Shown here piece after piece: positions 16,746-25,483 of a stretch of DNA of 64,000 nucleotides; position 1 is the stretch's first letter; every line of letters starts with the position of its first letter. The DNA comes from Pedobacter psychrodurus. Lineage in GTDB: Bacteria > Bacteroidota > Bacteroidia > Sphingobacteriales > Sphingobacteriaceae. The notes beneath the pieces are model-generated. The model ran no database searches. It worked only from the letters and a program-made list of their open reading frames with translations, and was not told where the DNA came from. Location of the stretch: contig NZ_SJSO01000007.1 in NCBI RefSeq assembly GCF_004331735.1, positions 62,001 through 126,000 of the forward strand, in the 5' to 3' direction. Position numbers and translations under genes: made by a program.

Positions 16746-17909
16746 ATGAAAAATCTTTGTCTTTTTCTTGTCCTTACACTATTGCAGATCAATCTCTTTG
16801 CCCAAAAAACGAATAAAATTCATCAAAATGCGATCGTAATCGATACCCATGGAGATATACTGTTCAATCAGATCAAATCGGGCATCGATATCGGGAAACT
16901 TCAGCCAAAAGGGAATTTCGATTTAGTAAGGGCCAAACAAGGTGGGTTAGATGTTCAGTTTTTCTCCATTTGGTGTGATGAAACAGGTGGATATGCTGTA
17001 GCTAATCAGGAAATAGATTCACTTTATAGTTTGATCAAGCGATATCCCGATAGGATCCAATTGGTTGCAACAGCTAAAGATTTAGAACTAGCGGTTAAAC
17101 AACAAAAATTGGCCGCGATGATAGGGGTAGAAGGTGGCCATATGATCGAAAACCGTTTAGATTATATCGATAGCCTGGCAAAGCGCGGAATGGCTTACCT
17201 CACCTTAACCTGGAACAATAGTACCTCGTGGTCGAGTTCGGCCGCCGAAGAAACCTCGGGTAAAGTGAAACCTGAAAACGCGGGTTTAAACGACTTTGGA
17301 AAACAGGTAGTTAAACGCTTGAATAAACTCGGCATATTGATAGATTTATCGCATGTAGGCGAAAGAACATTTTACGATGCCATTGCAGCATCTACTAAAC
17401 CCATAATTGTATCTCATAGCTGTGCTTACGCTCTAAATCCAGTTCCACGAAATTTAAAAAATGATCAGATTAAAGCTGTTGGTAAAAACGGTGGAGTAGT
17501 TTGTATTAATTTTTATAGCGGGTTTTTAGATTCTACTTTCAATACTAAACAAAAGGCTTTCTTTGCAAAATATGATGGCGAACTCAAAACATTGAGTGCT
17601 AAATATGGCAGAAGCAATGCCATTGATACCTTAATTTATAACCATCAGGCTGATGCCGAAGCTATACGACCGCCAATTGCACTTTTGGTTAAACATATCA
17701 ATTATATAGTGAAATTAATTGGCATAAGCCACGTGGGGCTGGGCGCAGATTTTGATGGTGCCGAATCTTTTCCTTTAGGGATGAACAGTGTTGCCGATTA
17801 TCCTAAAATTACCGATGAGCTGATTAAAAATGGATACTCTGAGAGTGATATCAATAAAATTCTGGGAGGTAATGTAATTCGGTTGATTAGAGAGAATAAA
17901 GGAGGGTAA
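16746..17909 (+). CDS. Membrane dipeptidase, peptidase family M19
   Basis: The 387-residue protein has a signal peptide (cleavage near LFAQ, about residue 20) and the renal-dipeptidase fold. The metal site appears as IDTHGDI (His/Asp), the GVEGGHM glutamate, the SHVGE and SHSCA histidines and LGADFDGA. M19 enzymes hydrolyse dipeptides, including L-D dipeptides, with two zinc ions. This one is probably periplasmic or lipid-attached and helps peptide salvage. It appears monocistronic. The 140 nt before it hold an inverted GTTCTTAT...ATAAGAAC pair and no gene. Confidence 0.92.
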   Translation: MKNLCLFLVLTLLQINLFAQKTNKIHQNAIVIDTHGDILFNQIKSGIDIGKLQPKGNFDLVRAKQGGLDVQFFSIWCDETGGYAVANQEIDSLYSLIKRYPDRIQLVATAKDLELAVKQQKLAAMIGVEGGHMIENRLDYIDSLAKRGMAYLTLTWNNSTSWSSSAAEETSGKVKPENAGLNDFGKQVVKRLNKLGILIDLSHVGERTFYDAIAASTKPIIVSHSCAYALNPVPRNLKNDQIKAVGKNGGVVCINFYSGFLDSTFNTKQKAFFAKYDGELKTLSAKYGRSNAIDTLIYNHQADAEAIRPPIALLVKHINYIVKLIGISHVGLGADFDGAESFPLGMNSVADYPKITDELIKNGYSESDINKILGGNVIRLIRENKGG

Positions 17910-17982
17910 TTTTTTGTGCTTTAATATGTTACCATCTTACAGTTAAAGTACACCTGAATTGGAGTTGTGGCCTATCCAGTTA

Positions 17983-18006
17983 GTGTCAGATGGAAACATC
18001 TGACAC
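17983..18006. repeat. Perfect hairpin GTGTCAGATG-GAAA-CATCTGACAC
   Basis: A 10-bp perfect stem closes a GAAA tetraloop between the dipeptidase and trxB genes. The core matches the hairpin at 15885-15906. The rest of the gap shows only a second partial GTTACCATCTTAC copy (about 17926) and the trxB promoter. Confidence 0.65.
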
Positions 18007-18121
18007 CACGAATCTATCATGAGTGAGGCATCTTAATGCACCTGAGCTTTAAACGCCAAACGCCATACGCTTTCTGCTTGGCTTATGATGTTAATAAGTA
18101 AACTATGTTGACAATGTGCAC

Positions 18122-18152
18122 TTGCCAACAAATATTTAAAGCGTTAAATTTG
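18122..18152 (+). promoter_or_regulatory. trxB promoter (TTG / TAAATTTG)
   Basis: TTG at 18122-18124 and TAAATTTG at 18145-18152, spaced by 20 nt, match the Bacteroidota promoter consensus. The expected leader is about 30 nt. Confidence 0.68.
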
Positions 18153-18186
18153 CACTACGATTAATGAATTTCAAACACACAATATA

Positions 18187-19143
18187 ATGTTACAAGAAAA
18201 CGAACACGTTCAGTGTTTAATTATAGGTTCAGGTCCTGCAGGTTATACTGCTGCAATTTATGCTGCCAGAGCTGATTTAAAACCAATTATGTATACCGGT
18301 ATGCAAGCCGGTGGGCAGCTTACGCAAACTACAGATGTAGAAAATTTTCCAGGTTACCCACAAGGAATTATGGGGCCAGAAATGATGGAAGATTTCCGTA
18401 AGCAAGCCGAGCGTTTTGGTACCGATATCCGTTTCGGTTATGTAAGTTCGGTTGATTTTTCTTCAACACCACATAAAGTAGTGGTTGATGAAATTAAAAC
18501 CATTACGGCTGATACCGTAATTATTGCTACAGGCGCTACAGCCAAATGGTTGGGCTTACCAAGTGAGCAACAATACAATGGTTTTGGTGTTTCGGCCTGT
18601 GCCGTGTGCGATGGTTTCTTCTTTAAAGGACAAGATGTTGCCATTGTAGGTGCTGGAGATACTGCTGCCGAAGAAGCAACTTATTTGGCAAAACTTTGTA
18701 AAACCGTTCATTTATTGGTGCGCAGAGACGAATTCAGGGCTTCTAAAACGATGGTTAGCCGCGTGTTGGCAACACCAAATATTGTGGTACACTACAATAC
18801 CGAAACCCAGGAGATTTTAGGTAACGGTAAAAATGTAACTGCGGTTAAGGTTTTAAATAACAAAACTGGCATTGAGTCTGATATCGAAGTAGAAGGTTTC
18901 TTTGTGGCTATTGGTCACAAGCCAAATACTGATATTTTTAAAGGCCAGTTGGATATGGATGAAACTGGTTATTTAGCTACCAAACCAGGATCTACTTTAA
19001 CCAATATCGAAGGTGTTTTTGCTTGTGGCGATGTTCAGGATATGTATTACAGACAGGCGGTAACTGCTGCAGGTTCTGGATGTATGGCCGCGCTTGATGC
19101 CGAAAGGTATTTAGCTGCTAAAGAACATCCTGTAGAAGCGTAA
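18187..19143 (+). CDS. trxB: Thioredoxin-disulfide reductase
   Basis: The 318-residue flavoprotein has full TrxB length. It has an N-terminal FAD loop (IIGSGPAGYTAAIYAARA), the redox-active CAVC (C138, C141) in SACAVCDGFFF, the NADPH loop VGAGDTAAEEA and a C-terminal FAD segment GVFACGDVQD. It passes electrons from NADPH to thioredoxin in the cytoplasm, supporting ribonucleotide reduction and redox defence. It has its own promoter and terminator; no thioredoxin gene is adjacent. Confidence 0.96.
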   Translation: MLQENEHVQCLIIGSGPAGYTAAIYAARADLKPIMYTGMQAGGQLTQTTDVENFPGYPQGIMGPEMMEDFRKQAERFGTDIRFGYVSSVDFSSTPHKVVVDEIKTITADTVIIATGATAKWLGLPSEQQYNGFGVSACAVCDGFFFKGQDVAIVGAGDTAAEEATYLAKLCKTVHLLVRRDEFRASKTMVSRVLATPNIVVHYNTETQEILGNGKNVTAVKVLNNKTGIESDIEVEGFFVAIGHKPNTDIFKGQLDMDETGYLATKPGSTLTNIEGVFACGDVQDMYYRQAVTAAGSGCMAALDAERYLAAKEHPVEA

Positions 19144-19163
19144 ATAATATTTAAAATATTTTG

Positions 19164-19198
19164 AAGAAGAGATATCAGTAATGGTTTCTCTTTTTTTT
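19164..19198 (+). terminator. trxB terminator
   Basis: AAGAGA (19167-19172) pairs with TCTCTT (19187-19192) just ahead of a long T-run, 20 nt after the trxB stop. The stem is short but the T-tract is strong. Confidence 0.6.
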
Positions 19199-19240
19199 GT
19201 GCCATAATCCTTAAAGCATAATGCTAAGCTTGTTATTTTT

Positions 19241-19509
19241 TGGAAAGCAAGTGCAGCTGCTCTTTTATTGTTCGTCCTGCTTTCCGCTACAAGTCCTCGC
19301 TGCGCTGTGGGCTTCCGCTATTCAGGTTTAAATACTTAGGTTTCTGCTACTATTAAGGGTTGAATAACGTGCTGCCTAGAATAACTCCTCTGCCGTTTGC
19401 AACCCAAAATAGTTAAACTGGCCGTGCCACCTAAACCTGGCAGTAGTGGCAGCTCCCGATATTTCATCGGGACTATAACGAATGACAGGGCTATCATTAT
19501 CCAAACGCT
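19241..19509. repeat. Composite structured repeat, tandem copy 1
   Basis: Recognisable blocks in order are GGAAAGCA...TCCTGCTTTCC, TCAGGTTTAAATACTTAGG, CTACTATTAAGGGTTGAATA, GTTTGCAACC, GTGCCACCTAAACC, and GGCAGCTCCCGAT...ATCGGGACTATA. The second half (from about GCAACCC onward) is roughly the inverse complement of the first, so the element is two similar half-elements facing each other. Further copies lie at 19574 and 19884, with related half-copies elsewhere in the window. There is no credible ORF. Confidence 0.72.
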
Positions 19510-19573
19510 TCTGTACCTGATTTCTAAAAAATATCACTAGCTCAAATGCTCAGATTATCTTTTAGCTATAACG

Positions 19574-19800
19574 ATGAAGAAAGCAATTGCAGTGACTCTT
19601 TTTATTGTTAGTCCTGCTTTCCATTTCAATCAGGTTTAAATACTTAGGTTTCTGCTACTATTAAGGGTTGAATAGCGTGCTGCCTAAAATAACTCCTCTG
19701 CCGTTTTGCAACCCCACATAGTAAAACTGGCTGTGCCACCTAAACCCGATCAAAGCGATATGCCGATATTTCCATCGGCAGAAGTGGGAGCGGGGCTAGC
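19574..19800. repeat. Composite structured repeat, tandem copy 2
   Basis: The same block order as the first copy, with TCCTGCTTTCC, TCAGGTTTAAATACTTAGG, CTATTAAGGGTTGAATAG, CAACCCCACATAG and GCCACCTAAACCCG. It ends in a CCGATATTTCCATCGG hairpin and GGGAGCGGGGC. It lacks the CG-rich insertion present in copies 1 and 3 after the first TTTCC. Confidence 0.72.
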
Positions 19801-19883
19801 ATAACCTAAATACTGCTGTATCTGGTTTCCATGAAAAGATTATGATGCTAATTCTTGATGCAGTTCTTTTTGGCTTATTTTTT

Positions 19884-20150
19884 TGGAAAGCAATTGGAGT
19901 GGCTCTTTTTATTGTCAGTCCTGCTTTCCATTTCAAGTCCGCTCCCGATGAAAAATCTGGATTGCGTGCTTTCCATTTCAATCAGGTTTAAATACTTAGG
20001 TTTCTGCTACTATTTAGGGTTGAATAGCGTGCTGCCTAGAATAATTCTTCTGCGCTTTGCAACCCCAAATAGTTAAACTGGCTGTGCCACCTAAACCCGA
20101 TCAAAGCGATATGCCGATATTTCCATCGGCAGAAGCGGGAGCGGGGCCAC
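19884..20150. repeat. Composite structured repeat, tandem copy 3
   Basis: The most complete copy. It has both GGAAAGC/GCTTTCC arms, an inner CTCCCGATGAAAAATC hairpin-like insert, the CTATTTAGGGTTGAATAG hairpin, its inverse CAACCCCAAATAGTT, and a terminal CCGATATTTCCATCGG hairpin. The remaining 20151-20412 sequence before the next promoter shows no gene. Confidence 0.72.
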
Positions 20151-20412
20151 AATTTCCCAAATGATACTGTACTTGATTTCCCCACAAACAAAAATGTTTT
20201 TAACAATTTAACTTTCCCACATAGCATTACTCACTACTGGAATTAACTAAATGCTGCGCCAGTTTTTAAAAAAAAATCATGATCTCAAATTATTAATGCA
20301 TCTATAAAAACTATAGCATGATGGAAGGACCTATCCAGAAATTAATAAATCGATTTATGATGATAATGCCTGATATCAAACGGTTGATCTTGATTGTAAC
20401 AAAAATGTGGGA

Positions 20413-20442
20413 TTTGTAATATCTCCATAATCTCTATCTTGG
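20413..20442 (+). promoter_or_regulatory. Promoter of the GH20 gene (TTTG / TATCTTGG)
   Basis: TTTG at 20413-20416 and TATCTTGG at 20435-20442 (one mismatch to TAnnTTTG), spaced 18 nt apart. The leader would be about 35 nt. Confidence 0.5.
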
Positions 20443-20483
20443 TTCAAATAATCAAAATAAATCTATAAAAACCAAAACACAAC

Positions 20484-22394
20484 ATGAACAAAGCATTATC
20501 GATTTTTATTGGAGTATTAATCAGCACAAGTGCATTTGCGCAGAGTGATCCTAATCTGGGTATCATACCTGCACCTGTAGCCATTACCAGGGCAAACGGA
20601 AATTTCATTTTAGATAAAACCACCGTTTTAGTAAATCAAAGCATCGACGGCGCAAAGATGGCAGATTTATTAAATGCTTTTATCGTTACCAAGGCCGGTT
20701 TCGCCCTAAGAGAAACTAAAATTACCCAACCTAACCAAAAGGCTATTATTTTAACATCTGTTGGAGCAGATCAATTACCAGCCGAAGGTTATACCATTAA
20801 GGTTAGCCCTAACCAAGTTATTTTGACAGGAAAAGGCGCAGGTCTTTTTTACGCCGTTCAATCGGCTATGCAAATGATGCCTGATAAAGTTGCCGATAAA
20901 ATTACTATTCCTGCAGTTAATATTAACGATTATCCACGTTTTGCTTACCGCGGAACGATGTTGGATGTAAGCCGCCATTTCTTCCCGATTTCTTTTATCA
21001 AAAAGTACATCGATCAGCTGGCTTATTATAAAATCAATACTTTCCATTGGCATTTAACTGATGATCAGGGCTGGAGACTGGAAATAAAAAAATATCCAAA
21101 ACTAATCGAAATCGGTTCTTCACGTAACGGATCTATTATTGGCAATTACCCAGGTAATGGCAATTATCTTACGCCAGTTAAGGGTTATTATACGCAAGAA
21201 GAAGCCAAAGAAATTGTTAAATATGCTGCTGCTAAGTACATCACCGTAATTCCGGAGATCGAATTGCCAGGTCATGCTTCTGCGGCAATTGCAGCATATC
21301 CTGAATTAAGTTGTTTCCCTGATCGTGATACCTTTATCAGTGATAAAACACCATGGGCGGGCAGCAGAAAAGGAAAGCAAGTACAGCAAACCTGGGGTGT
21401 CTTTGACGATATTTTTGTGCCATCTGCAAACACATTTACGATGTTGAATAATATTCTAGATGAGGTTATTGCCATTTTTCCTTCGAAATACATTCACATT
21501 GGTGGCGATGAGGCCCCTAAAACCTATTGGAAAGAATCTACTTTCTGTCAGAACCTGATGAAAGAGAAAGGTTTGAAAGATGAGCATGAATTGCAGAGCT
21601 ATTTTATCCAGACCATAGAAAAACATGTTAATGCAAAAGGACGCTCTATTATTGGTTGGGATGAAATTTTAGAAGGAGGTTTGGCTCCAAATGCAACTGT
21701 AATGAGCTGGAGAGGCGAAGATGGTGGAATTGCGGCAGCGCAACAAAAGCACGATGTAATTATGACACCAGGTTCTATGGGTTTATATATTGATCATAAA
21801 CAATCTAATTCTCCTGATGAGCCCGTAACCATTGGCGGATTTGCTCCTTATCAAAAGATTTATGCTTACGATCCAATTCCAAAAGTATTAACCGCTGATG
21901 AGCGAAAATACATTAAAGGTGTACAGGCAAATATGTGGTCTGAGTATATCAAAACTACAGCAAAAGCAGAAAATCACGCTTTCCCTCGCTTATTGGCTTT
22001 ATCAGAAATTGCATGGTCGCCGGTTGAGCGTAAAGATTTAAAGAATTTTTCTGAACAACGTTTGCCAGCACATTTAGCACGTTTAGATAAAATGAATGTG
22101 AATTTCTGGGTGCCTACACCAATTGGTCAGAGCGATAAACCTTTAACCGGAGGAGAATTTACAATTGATTTAAAAGCACCAGTTAGCGGAGCTAAAATTT
22201 ATTATTCGATAGATTTATCCCGTCCATCAGAAAATGCGTTTTTATACACCTCACCAATTAAAATTACAGTACCACAAGGCGAAAAAAGAGTGTTGAAAAC
22301 AGTTGTTGTTGCACCAAGTGGTAGAAGAAGTGTAGCCACAGAAACTGTTTTAAATAACGGAGCACCTGAAGTTAAAACAGAGGCAAAGAAATAA
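20484..22394 (+). CDS. Beta-N-acetylhexosaminidase, glycoside hydrolase family 20
   Basis: The 636-residue protein has a signal peptide ending at FAQ (residue 20) and an N-terminal GH20 accessory domain (about 25-150). The (beta/alpha)8 catalytic domain has HWHLTDDQGWRLE (188-200) and the catalytic Asp-Glu pair in HIGGDEAPK (D342, E343). A C-terminal chitobiase-like beta domain follows (about 560-636). GH20 enzymes remove terminal GlcNAc/GalNAc by substrate-assisted catalysis. A periplasmic or outer-surface role in glycan or chitin-oligomer breakdown is likely. It has its own promoter, and a small lipoprotein gene follows after 61 nt. Confidence 0.94.
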   Translation: MNKALSIFIGVLISTSAFAQSDPNLGIIPAPVAITRANGNFILDKTTVLVNQSIDGAKMADLLNAFIVTKAGFALRETKITQPNQKAIILTSVGADQLPAEGYTIKVSPNQVILTGKGAGLFYAVQSAMQMMPDKVADKITIPAVNINDYPRFAYRGTMLDVSRHFFPISFIKKYIDQLAYYKINTFHWHLTDDQGWRLEIKKYPKLIEIGSSRNGSIIGNYPGNGNYLTPVKGYYTQEEAKEIVKYAAAKYITVIPEIELPGHASAAIAAYPELSCFPDRDTFISDKTPWAGSRKGKQVQQTWGVFDDIFVPSANTFTMLNNILDEVIAIFPSKYIHIGGDEAPKTYWKESTFCQNLMKEKGLKDEHELQSYFIQTIEKHVNAKGRSIIGWDEILEGGLAPNATVMSWRGEDGGIAAAQQKHDVIMTPGSMGLYIDHKQSNSPDEPVTIGGFAPYQKIYAYDPIPKVLTADERKYIKGVQANMWSEYIKTTAKAENHAFPRLLALSEIAWSPVERKDLKNFSEQRLPAHLARLDKMNVNFWVPTPIGQSDKPLTGGEFTIDLKAPVSGAKIYYSIDLSRPSENAFLYTSPIKITVPQGEKRVLKTVVVAPSGRRSVATETVLNNGAPEVKTEAKK

Positions 22395-22455
22395 AAAATG
22401 TTGCTTTAAAACGCTAAAATGCTTAATTTGGGGCAACCAAAACGTCCTAAATAGA

Positions 22456-23076
22456 ATGAAATTACAGAAATATACATTACAGCATCTCTTGTTAATAACA
22501 GGGATGCTGTTTTGTTTTGCATGCTCAGAAGAAAAACCCAAAGAAATTAAAGCCGAAACCGCAAAAGTGCAGAAAAATCCCTTCCGTTTTTACAAAGATA
22601 TAGAAGTAAAACCCGGATTAAATTTCGAAATTGTAAGCTGGGGAAAAGGGGTTGATTCTATAGGAGGATATCAGATTCTCATGTCTGATTCTGTTCGCAA
22701 CAATTACAGATCTGCTGCTGTAGATCGCAAAGGTATTTTGATCGATGCCTGGAATATGGATTTAGACAATGATGGAAATCCTGAATTGTATATTCAGCTC
22801 TTAAGCAAAAAAACAGTTTCAGATTTAAATGTTTTTGAATATGCAGGTGGCGATTTCAATAAAATCAGTTTCCCTTCGTTAGGCGCCAATCAAAAGAAAG
22901 GTTATACGGGTAACGATAATTTTTTTATTAAAAACGGAGACCTGTTCCGTTCTTTCCCGGTGAAGGATAGCGCCGATAGCACTAAAACGATTACCAAGAC
23001 CTATCAATATAAATTAAGCGGAAATAGTTTTTCTACAAGTGAGGTAAAGCCTGAAGAAAATAAAGCTAAAAGCTGA
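22456..23076 (+). CDS. Putative lipoprotein of unknown function
   Basis: The 206-residue protein has a lipobox at FCFACS (Cys about residue 23). The mature part contains WNMDLDNDGNPELYI, a short acidic D-x-D-x-D-G-type stretch like those in FG-GAP/calcium-binding repeats, and KGYTGNDNFF. That motif suggests, but does not prove, metal binding. It may be co-transcribed with the GH20 gene. It ends in a Lys/Glu-rich tail that runs into a degenerate AAAGACTAAAGG tract. Confidence 0.72.
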   Translation: MKLQKYTLQHLLLITGMLFCFACSEEKPKEIKAETAKVQKNPFRFYKDIEVKPGLNFEIVSWGKGVDSIGGYQILMSDSVRNNYRSAAVDRKGILIDAWNMDLDNDGNPELYIQLLSKKTVSDLNVFEYAGGDFNKISFPSLGANQKKGYTGNDNFFIKNGDLFRSFPVKDSADSTKTITKTYQYKLSGNSFSTSEVKPEENKAKS

Positions 23077-23193
23077 AAGACCAAAGACTAAAGGTGAAGG
23101 GCGTAGCGCGTGAAGCGTGGAGACGACTCTTCGCGCCGGTGTCATCCTGAGCGTAGTCGAAGGATCTTTCATGCTATTAACCATATATTAGAA

Positions 23194-23565
23194 ATGAGCA
23201 GCGAAAAATTTTCAATTATAGATCGAATCAAGAGCTTTAAATATGCTTTTAATGGGCTAAAATTGTTCTTTGTTAACGATCATAACGGAAGAGTTCATCT
23301 GTTTGCGGCAATCGTTGCTATTGGCCTATCTTTTTACTTAAAAATATCTGGTTTAGAGTGGATTGCTATTTTATCCGTTATTTCGGCTGTTTTTGTAGCC
23401 GAAATTTTAAACGCTGCTATAGAAAAACTGGCCGATGTAGTTTCTCCAGATTATCACCCCAAAATTAAAGTGGTAAAAGATTTGGCTGCTGCTGCGGTTT
23501 TGGTGGCTGCGTTCCTGGCGGTAGCGGTTGGTTTTATTGTCTTTATTCCAAAGCTATTTTTGTAG
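23194..23565 (+). CDS. dgkA: Diacylglycerol kinase family membrane protein
   Basis: The 123-residue protein has the small prokaryotic DgkA-type fold. An amphipathic RIKSFKYAFNGLK helix is followed by NDHNGRVHLF and then three membrane segments. These include the signature AEILNAAIEKLADVVSPDYH, with conserved Glu and Asn. The enzyme phosphorylates diacylglycerol or undecaprenol at the inner membrane. The frame opens at an ATG at 23110, but the extra 28 residues translate an intergenic repeat (GTCATCCTGAGC...GGATCTTTC), so the ATG at 23194 is chosen. The 3' end overlaps the convergent DUF922 gene by 12 nt. Confidence 0.9.
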   Translation: MSSEKFSIIDRIKSFKYAFNGLKLFFVNDHNGRVHLFAAIVAIGLSFYLKISGLEWIAILSVISAVFVAEILNAAIEKLADVVSPDYHPKIKVVKDLAAAAVLVAAFLAVAVGFIVFIPKLFL

Positions 23566-24120
23566 CTCAGCCATAGCAGTCCTCGATTCTTCAATCTTAT
23601 CCTGGATAATATCATCCCATCGGGCCTGCATTTTATGGTTACTTCCATGCTCAGTTTCTTCGTCATAGTTACGTTGCATGGTATCGAAATAATCGCTGAT
23701 CTGGTTGGCTAGCTCAGATATTTGAGCTTTATAGCTCGTTACAGAATAGTTTCTGTTTTTCAATACCCTTTCGGCTTCTAAAAGTAAAATATATTGAATA
23801 TCGGCATGCCCTTGTTCGTGGTGTAAAAGACTGGCCCTAATTTCGGGGTCTTTAATTTTATCCCACTTTACCCAAGATCGGGTTTTATCGATACTCACAT
23901 CATTTTTTAGCTTAATAGCAACACGGTTACGATAAACGGTACTTTCGTAACTATACCTCCATGTCATGGCAGTGAGTGCAAAAAATGGCGAGCGCATATC
24001 GGCTTTACCTTTAAAGTGCGTTTCCCAATTCAGCTGAACCGATTGGGTAAAATCTTGTTTAAAGGCAAATGTGCATAGCAATGCCAGCAAAAATAAAAGG
24101 GCAATTAGTCGTGTTTTCAC
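23554..24120 (-). CDS. DUF922 family Zn-dependent protease-like protein
   Basis: The 188-residue protein has an N-terminal signal peptide or anchor (residues 1-20) and the metalloprotease motif HEQGH (H101, E102, H105), embedded in LLHHEQGHADIQY as in DUF922 proteins. A WxxH-type upstream part and a C-terminal Asp/Glu-rich helical tail complete it. A zinc-dependent peptidase in the periplasm is the likely role; the substrate is unknown. It is a single gene, convergent with dgkA and separated by 119 nt from the membrane protein upstream on the same strand. Confidence 0.82.
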   Translation of the reverse strand: MKTRLIALLFLLALLCTFAFKQDFTQSVQLNWETHFKGKADMRSPFFALTAMTWRYSYESTVYRNRVAIKLKNDVSIDKTRSWVKWDKIKDPEIRASLLHHEQGHADIQYILLLEAERVLKNRNYSVTSYKAQISELANQISDYFDTMQRNYDEETEHGSNHKMQARWDDIIQDKIEESRTAMAELQK

Positions 24121-24239
24121 CTGTGTAATTTTAGTTTCAACGGTGTTGAAGCTATCCTGATTTATCTATTCCATTGTTGAATGATAAATCAGGATAGTTT
24201 CGTGTGTTGATTTTTACAATGAAAAAACCGTGCCTAAAA

Positions 24240-24839
24240 TTATTCAGGAGTAGAAATCTGTCCGCTGATCCGTTCAAATTTCTCAATCAGCAGTGAAATT
24301 CTTTCCTTTTCGCGTTTAATTACAGCCTTTCTCAATATAGTTGAGCAGAATAGTATCCATGAAAAAGTTAACACAATTGCAGCTACTTTTTGAGGCATAC
24401 TCAAATAGGTTAAAATTTCGATGAAATAAAATATAATTCCGAGCGATAATGCAATGGCGTAAAACCAATATAAAGAATTGTAAAGTTTGTACCGGTTTAA
24501 TTGATAGGTTTTTAAATTATTCAGGTATTCGTGTGGATGGGCCGTAGCATCATTTTTAGCAATCAAACGGTGATCGCGATATAGAATAAGCGTATATACA
24601 CCAATAGCAACAATGGTAATACTGATGCCAACATGGGTTGTCCACGATTCGAAATGCATAAATATCCATAATGCAGCAATAGCGATAAAGGATGCCAGCA
24701 TTCCTAAAATATTTAAAGCAGATTTTAGCTTTAATCCATTTACTTCTTTCTTCGCTTGTTGCAACATCTCATCAGCAGAAACTTTAACTTCTACCTCGTG
24801 CTTTTGCCACAACTCCTGTATTTGATCAAACGCTTGCAT
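24240..24839 (-). CDS. Membrane protein encoded with ECF sigma factor (candidate anti-sigma factor)
   Basis: The 199-residue protein has a charged, helical cytoplasmic N-terminus (residues 1-40) followed by four predicted membrane segments in two pairs (about 41-80 and 120-170) and a charged C-terminus. Its start lies 14 nt inside the sigma factor gene, so the two are translationally coupled. This layout suggests it restrains the sigma factor at the membrane. However, it lacks the HxxxCxxC zinc motif of classical anti-sigma domains, so the role is inferred from position. Confidence 0.62.
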   Translation of the reverse strand: MQAFDQIQELWQKHEVEVKVSADEMLQQAKKEVNGLKLKSALNILGMLASFIAIAALWIFMHFESWTTHVGISITIVAIGVYTLILYRDHRLIAKNDATAHPHEYLNNLKTYQLNRYKLYNSLYWFYAIALSLGIIFYFIEILTYLSMPQKVAAIVLTFSWILFCSTILRKAVIKREKERISLLIEKFERISGQISTPE

Positions 24840-25323
24840 ACTGGCTATATAGTTCTGTTAATTTTTGTTTAATTCGGTGAATTTTTACCCTTAAATTGCC
24901 TTCGCTTATCCCTGATATATCGGCAATTTCGTGGTATGGCAACTCATCAAGTACCATCGTAATAATCAAACGGTCATTCTCTTCAAGCTTCGATATACAT
25001 TTATAAAGTAGGGCAACCTGCTCATTTTTCTCTGAAAATTCTTCTATCTTATTTTCAATGATGTTGTCCGTTAATTCATCTTTTGCCTGTCTTTTTTCAG
25101 ATCTCAAATAAGTTAAACAGGTATTTACTGCAATTCTATAAATCCAAGTAGAAATTAAAGATTTGTTCCTGAACTTGTCCAGATTTTGCCAAACCTTTAA
25201 AAATGTTTCTTGTAAAAGATCATTTGCAGCGTCGGTATCGCCAGTATAACCATAACATAAATGGAATATCTTTTTGGAATTTGAGTCGAAGATCTCTTTA
25301 AATAACTTGTCTTTTTGTTCCAT
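24826..25323 (-). CDS. RNA polymerase ECF-type sigma factor
   Basis: The 165-residue protein has sigma region 2 (about 10-75; DAANDLLQETFLKVWQNL and STWIYRIAVNTCLTYLR) and region 4 (about 105-160; LPYHEIADISGISEGNLRVK helix-turn-helix). There is no region 1 or 3, as expected for an ECF factor. It overlaps its membrane partner by 14 nt. An ECF-like promoter (TGTAAC, 16 nt, CATCTAA) lies just upstream, so it probably regulates its own transcription. The signal sensed is unknown. Confidence 0.93.
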   Translation of the reverse strand: MEQKDKLFKEIFDSNSKKIFHLCYGYTGDTDAANDLLQETFLKVWQNLDKFRNKSLISTWIYRIAVNTCLTYLRSEKRQAKDELTDNIIENKIEEFSEKNEQVALLYKCISKLEENDRLIITMVLDELPYHEIADISGISEGNLRVKIHRIKQKLTELYSQYASV

Positions 25324-25344
25324 TTAGGGGTTTATAGTTGCGTT

Positions 25345-25373
25345 TTAGATGAGGATGTACGTTTTTTGTTACA
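25345..25373 (-). promoter_or_regulatory. Candidate autoregulated ECF sigma promoter
   Basis: On the minus strand TGTAAC (complement of 25368-25373) and CATCTAA (complement of 25345-25351) are spaced 16 nt apart. This resembles the TGTAAC/CGTC-type promoters of Bacteroidota ECF factors. It ends about 20 nt before the sigma gene start. Confidence 0.5.
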
Positions 25374-25483
25374 GCAGAAACTAAAAATAATATATTTTTT
25401 AATGCCACCTGTTATCAAAATTTGTTACAAGCTGTAAATATCGTAGTTTTACCAAATTAACTTGCGACAAACTTTTTATATTC

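Noticed and set aside
19796..20227. Open frames of 60-75 codons in the 19.2-20.2 kb repeats
   Set aside because: They fall inside tandem structured repeats, are not kept in frame between copies, and have no family resemblance.
23110..23193. N-terminal extension of the diacylglycerol kinase
   Set aside because: The codons translate the GTCATCCTGAGC-type intergenic repeat and precede the conserved family start.
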